Assembly (NCBI GenBank): GCA_023630585.1
Contig: CM042544.1
Location: forward strand, 24,647,756 to 24,711,755
From: Cranoglanis bouderius
Taxonomy: Eukaryota; Chordata; Actinopteri; Siluriformes; Cranoglanididae
Direction: 5' to 3'
Length of the DNA: 64,000 nt
This document shows, one piece after another, positions 60,701-64,000 of this stretch. The notes under the pieces were generated by a model. The model made no database searches. It was not told the origin of the DNA and was given only the letters and a program-made list of their open reading frames with translations. The stretch's first letter is position 1; each line of letters starts with the position of its first letter. A program made the translations under genes and the position numbers.

Positions 60701-62656
60701 TCTCTTGAATCCAAACTTATTATTCAGTCATTTAAAGCATATTATTAAGAAACTACTACATATTATTCAGTAACAACAGTGAATCCAACAGGAAAGCTAT
60801 GTAGGAAAATGAGTCAGGAACCATTATATAAAAAGTCACCCATGGGCCAACAGGAATTTACATGGTACAAAACTCTCCTACAATCATATTACCATTTAAC
60901 AACATAAAGCTTGATCCAACCCTGCATGGATGACTGCATACAGTATAATAATCATCCCAGGTCTCAGTTTGTATAGTCAGGCTACATTAAGATGGTGACT
61001 AGTAGAGCATACACCTGCACCACATGCTGCCTCAACAATTACAAATATAATTATATTATGCAGATTGAACTGGTTGATTTTACTTTCATATTTGATTAAG
61101 CTCAAATAAAGACCATATTTATTAACATGAAAATGTGACCATCCTTAGTAACTGCCTCCTCATTGTCACAGTGGTATAAATCAGGATAGTAGTTTATTTA
61201 TATTTTGGGAAATGGAATCAGCTAAATTCTTTATAAAACAAATTACAGGCAGGTTCATACAAAAGTAATAACCCCCCGAGAAGGATTAATCATCTAGTGC
61301 ACATCTCTGGAGTGAATGAGGATGAGGACTTGCCATGCTGACATTGCTGGCATTTCTACCTCTCAGGGTTTTCCAGTGTTTTCCAGTGTTTCTAGGCAGT
61401 AGGGTTCATATTTAGACAAACAAACAAACAAACAATTTCTGGTCCATGTCCACTTTGGGTTTAAATCTGAATACAGATACAGATACAAATATTTGGAACT
61501 AAACAGACACAGATGAAGATAGTTGCCTTGCATTACACCCCTACTACACATATTACTTTACTATATTTCTATCTTTAGTAACCTTAATTTAAAGTTCCTC
61601 ATATACAGCCCAATCCTTGATGTCTCCACAGCTACAGATGTACTCTGCTACCACAGTTCTTTATCTGATCCAATATGTTGCTCACTGTATTTATTAGGCC
61701 ATATGTAATGAATAGGATTGGTTGTAATCGAGAAACACTACAGTGATCTGTGTTACTTTTCATTATTAATTTTACAGGTGCAATCAACTTCTGCTCCCAG
61801 TATCAGATTCTCCTCATGCTGATTCACTGAAGCACACTTATACCCTTTACAGATCATATACAAGTGCTTAAAATCATTAATACTCTCTCTCTCTCTCTGC
61901 CATTCCTTTATTTAGCCGCATTCTCTTTCCCATCACTGTGCGTACAGTCTTCAAGTAACAGAGCAGTCTTCCCCTCTTAAATGATAAATTCTAGTTTGGA
62001 GCAGCTAAGTCCATCAAGAAGACTGAGAGTGAGAGGCTGTGGAGGATGATAAATTAAAGATCTGCATCTGAAAAAGGGGAAAGAATAAACATAGACAGGC
62101 AGTGGAGTGAGAAGAAGAAGAAGCAGTGAGAGAAAAAGGCAAGGTGACTTAATGAGGGAAAGCGGCTCAGTCATGGCTACCTATTCTGTAGACAGAGGTA
62201 TATGTTGGATATACCTCCAATATATTTACATGATTTAAAGCACTGTCACTCAATACAGGTTTACAATATTGAGTGTTCATCACTGGCAGATTCCTCATGG
62301 AGTTCATTAGTCATAAAAGAGACAGTCAGCAACTAAAAGTAAAGTCTACAGCAACTCTAAAATTCAATAGGGCTCACTTATCAAGTATGAAACAAAAATT
62401 CTGTAGTGGAATTTATCAATGCTATGTAACACAAACAGAAGCTAATAAAGAAGCTAATGGCAATGGCATGAACACAGTGATGAATTATTGCTAATTAGTA
62501 CCACTGTAAAAAAAATAAAATAAATAAAAATTAAAAATGCACAAGAAGAAGCAGTCATACATGATGGAATGCAGATAAGACAGATAAGAAAATAATAAAT
62601 AAATTAAGCTGCCCCGCCTCCACACACACACATGTAGCAAGTGAAAATACAAGGTT

Positions 62657-62693
<37 letters not shown>

Positions 62694-64000
62694 TATTAAG
62701 CATATTTATAGATGTATTTTACTTATTATTATTATTATTAATCAATTAATCAATTAATCAATCAATCCATCCATTTATTTATTTATTTATTTATTTTTTT
62801 AAAAATTTTTGCTAATTTCCAGTTTGAATTGTCTTAAGTTTTTGGCATATAATTTTGCTTATGTCAAATGCCTATTATCTGCAAAATATCTGCCAAATGT
62901 ATAGGACAACTGTAAGTGTGACTAGGCTTGAAATGTCTAGAAATAGGCTCAGTTGTATTATGTTTGTTATACACTCATCTCATCATGAGAAATATTGGAA
63001 ACATTTTTTTCATTCAAGGTATCCTAACACCTCTGAACTATAATTATTAAATAAATTTTATGTATAGTACACAGTGCTTCAGATTATTTTAGAAAACCTT
63101 GACTAACTATATGCATAGTTATTTCTTTATAGGTTTTGCATATTTCCTTAGGAACTGCAAGTGTCACCACCACTGCACAGATTTCAGTCATGACTACAGC
63201 AGTTGATAGGGGGGAAAGGAAAACTGACCAAAAATTCATAACTTACACATTCAAAAAAATTCACAACAATATTTTTTTGTAAATGTTTTAAAAAAATAAA
63301 ATCTGTGTAAATATAATGTGATTTTTTTTTTTTTTATGTGAGAATGTAAGAAAATTTGAGGATGAGGAAACCAGGTTCTCTTATTTACTCATTCAGGTTG
63401 AGGACAAGACTGAATGTTTCCTCAAAGTATTTGTATTTATATTTTACAAGTCAGATGCATTTATCAGTTTTGTGTACATGGATATATTGCAGGTGGAGGG
63501 TCTGAGGAAGGAATGAGGATGCAGGAATGTCTGGCTCACAGTTTACCCCAGTCAGACAACACATACAGGGCTGCCGTATGTGAATTCAATTTTCATTACC
63601 CTCAGTAATAAATGCAGGGTGATTCCAGGGAGGCTGCAGTGGCAAAACAATAAATCTGATACATGAATAAACAATGTCTCTGGGGAAGTAGGGGTCCTTT
63701 GAGAGGAAGCTTGACTTCTTCAAGAAGCAACACATCAGGTGTGAGAAGCTGAAACTGAACTACAAAGAATTAGAAATACTTCACTGCCCCCACCATATGC
63801 TTACTATCCACTAATTCAGGACCTTTATATAGTAAAAATGTCGAGCTGATGGGGCTTTGAAATAGGGAAAAAGCTTTTCTGTTGCTAACAATCACATACA
63901 CACATATACATGTTTGAAACTGCTCCCTCACTCACTGATTCACTATTTACTCTATAGACTTTCCTACATGAGCATGAAGTAGGGTAACAGTAACAGAGAC
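57703..64000. other. intergenic, no gene recognised
   Basis: AT-rich throughout, with (TA)n at 62661-62686 and short TTA/AATC repeats at 62720-62795. 58140-58400 is less AT-rich and unique-looking. All open frames are short and without family resemblance. Confidence 0.45.
62661..62686. repeat. (TA)n microsatellite
   Basis: About 26 bp of TA repeats. Confidence 0.9.

Overview
The window looks like teleost nuclear DNA, with one multi-exon protein gene followed by about 57 kb of gene-free, transposon-rich sequence. Several points indicate a fish. The gene has vertebrate intron phases. There are many Tc1-type elements with long inverted repeats, hAT elements with 8-bp target duplications, an RTE-type LINE 3' end, tRNA-derived SINEs with a GAATG-type tail, and very long GA, CA and TA microsatellites. 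The mix of Tc1 families and the GAATG-tailed SINE suggests an ostariophysan, possibly a catfish; that is inference.

Region 1-6840 (minus strand) holds zc3h12a, encoding Regnase-1/MCPIP1. Five coding exons (5467-5127, 4369-4230, 2856-2622, 2382-2276, 2069-1078) join in frame to 604 residues. They carry a UBA-like N-terminus, the NYN/PIN RNase domain with its acidic residues, a CCCH zinc finger, a DSGLGS beta-TrCP-type phosphodegron and the conserved C-terminal module. The locus also shows two overlapping uORFs, a long CT tract beside the exon 3 acceptor, and a perfect NF-kappaB consensus in an intron. The first kilobase is probably 3' UTR.

Region 6840-30600 is intergenic. It holds a decayed Tc1 copy (8439-10052) and a locally duplicated segment (13.5-14.25 kb and 15.0-17.7 kb) with a 153-bp core that appears identical in both copies. 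A second Tc1 (16097-17642) sits inside the second duplicate. A further Tc1 copy is split by a perfect-TIR MITE (18787-20460), with a truncated relative at 28917-29897. There are also SINEs and a hAT MITE (26496-27424).

Region 30607-33402 is the most unusual part. A minus-strand LTR retroelement without pol sits inside an older Tc1 fragment. Its Gag-like capsid reading frame runs directly into a C6H2 zinc finger with exactly the cysteine/histidine spacing of the N-terminal finger of methionine aminopeptidase 1 (METAP1), followed by 26-residue repeats. It looks like a Gag that captured a host ribosome-associated zinc finger.

Region 33400-64000 is again gene-poor. It contains a Tc1 copy disrupted by a ZMYM1-type hAT derivative (37175-40343), an array of CACGTG-like motifs (about 47.2-47.46 kb), a Tc1-like derivative (48240-48720), a palindromic Tc1 remnant (50388-50870), an RTE LINE 3' end with an intact reading frame (53833-54430) and a hAT element with a perfect 8-bp duplication (54594-56533). 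No second host gene was found. By vertebrate synteny the long desert upstream of zc3h12a could be the interval towards grik3, but nothing here proves that.
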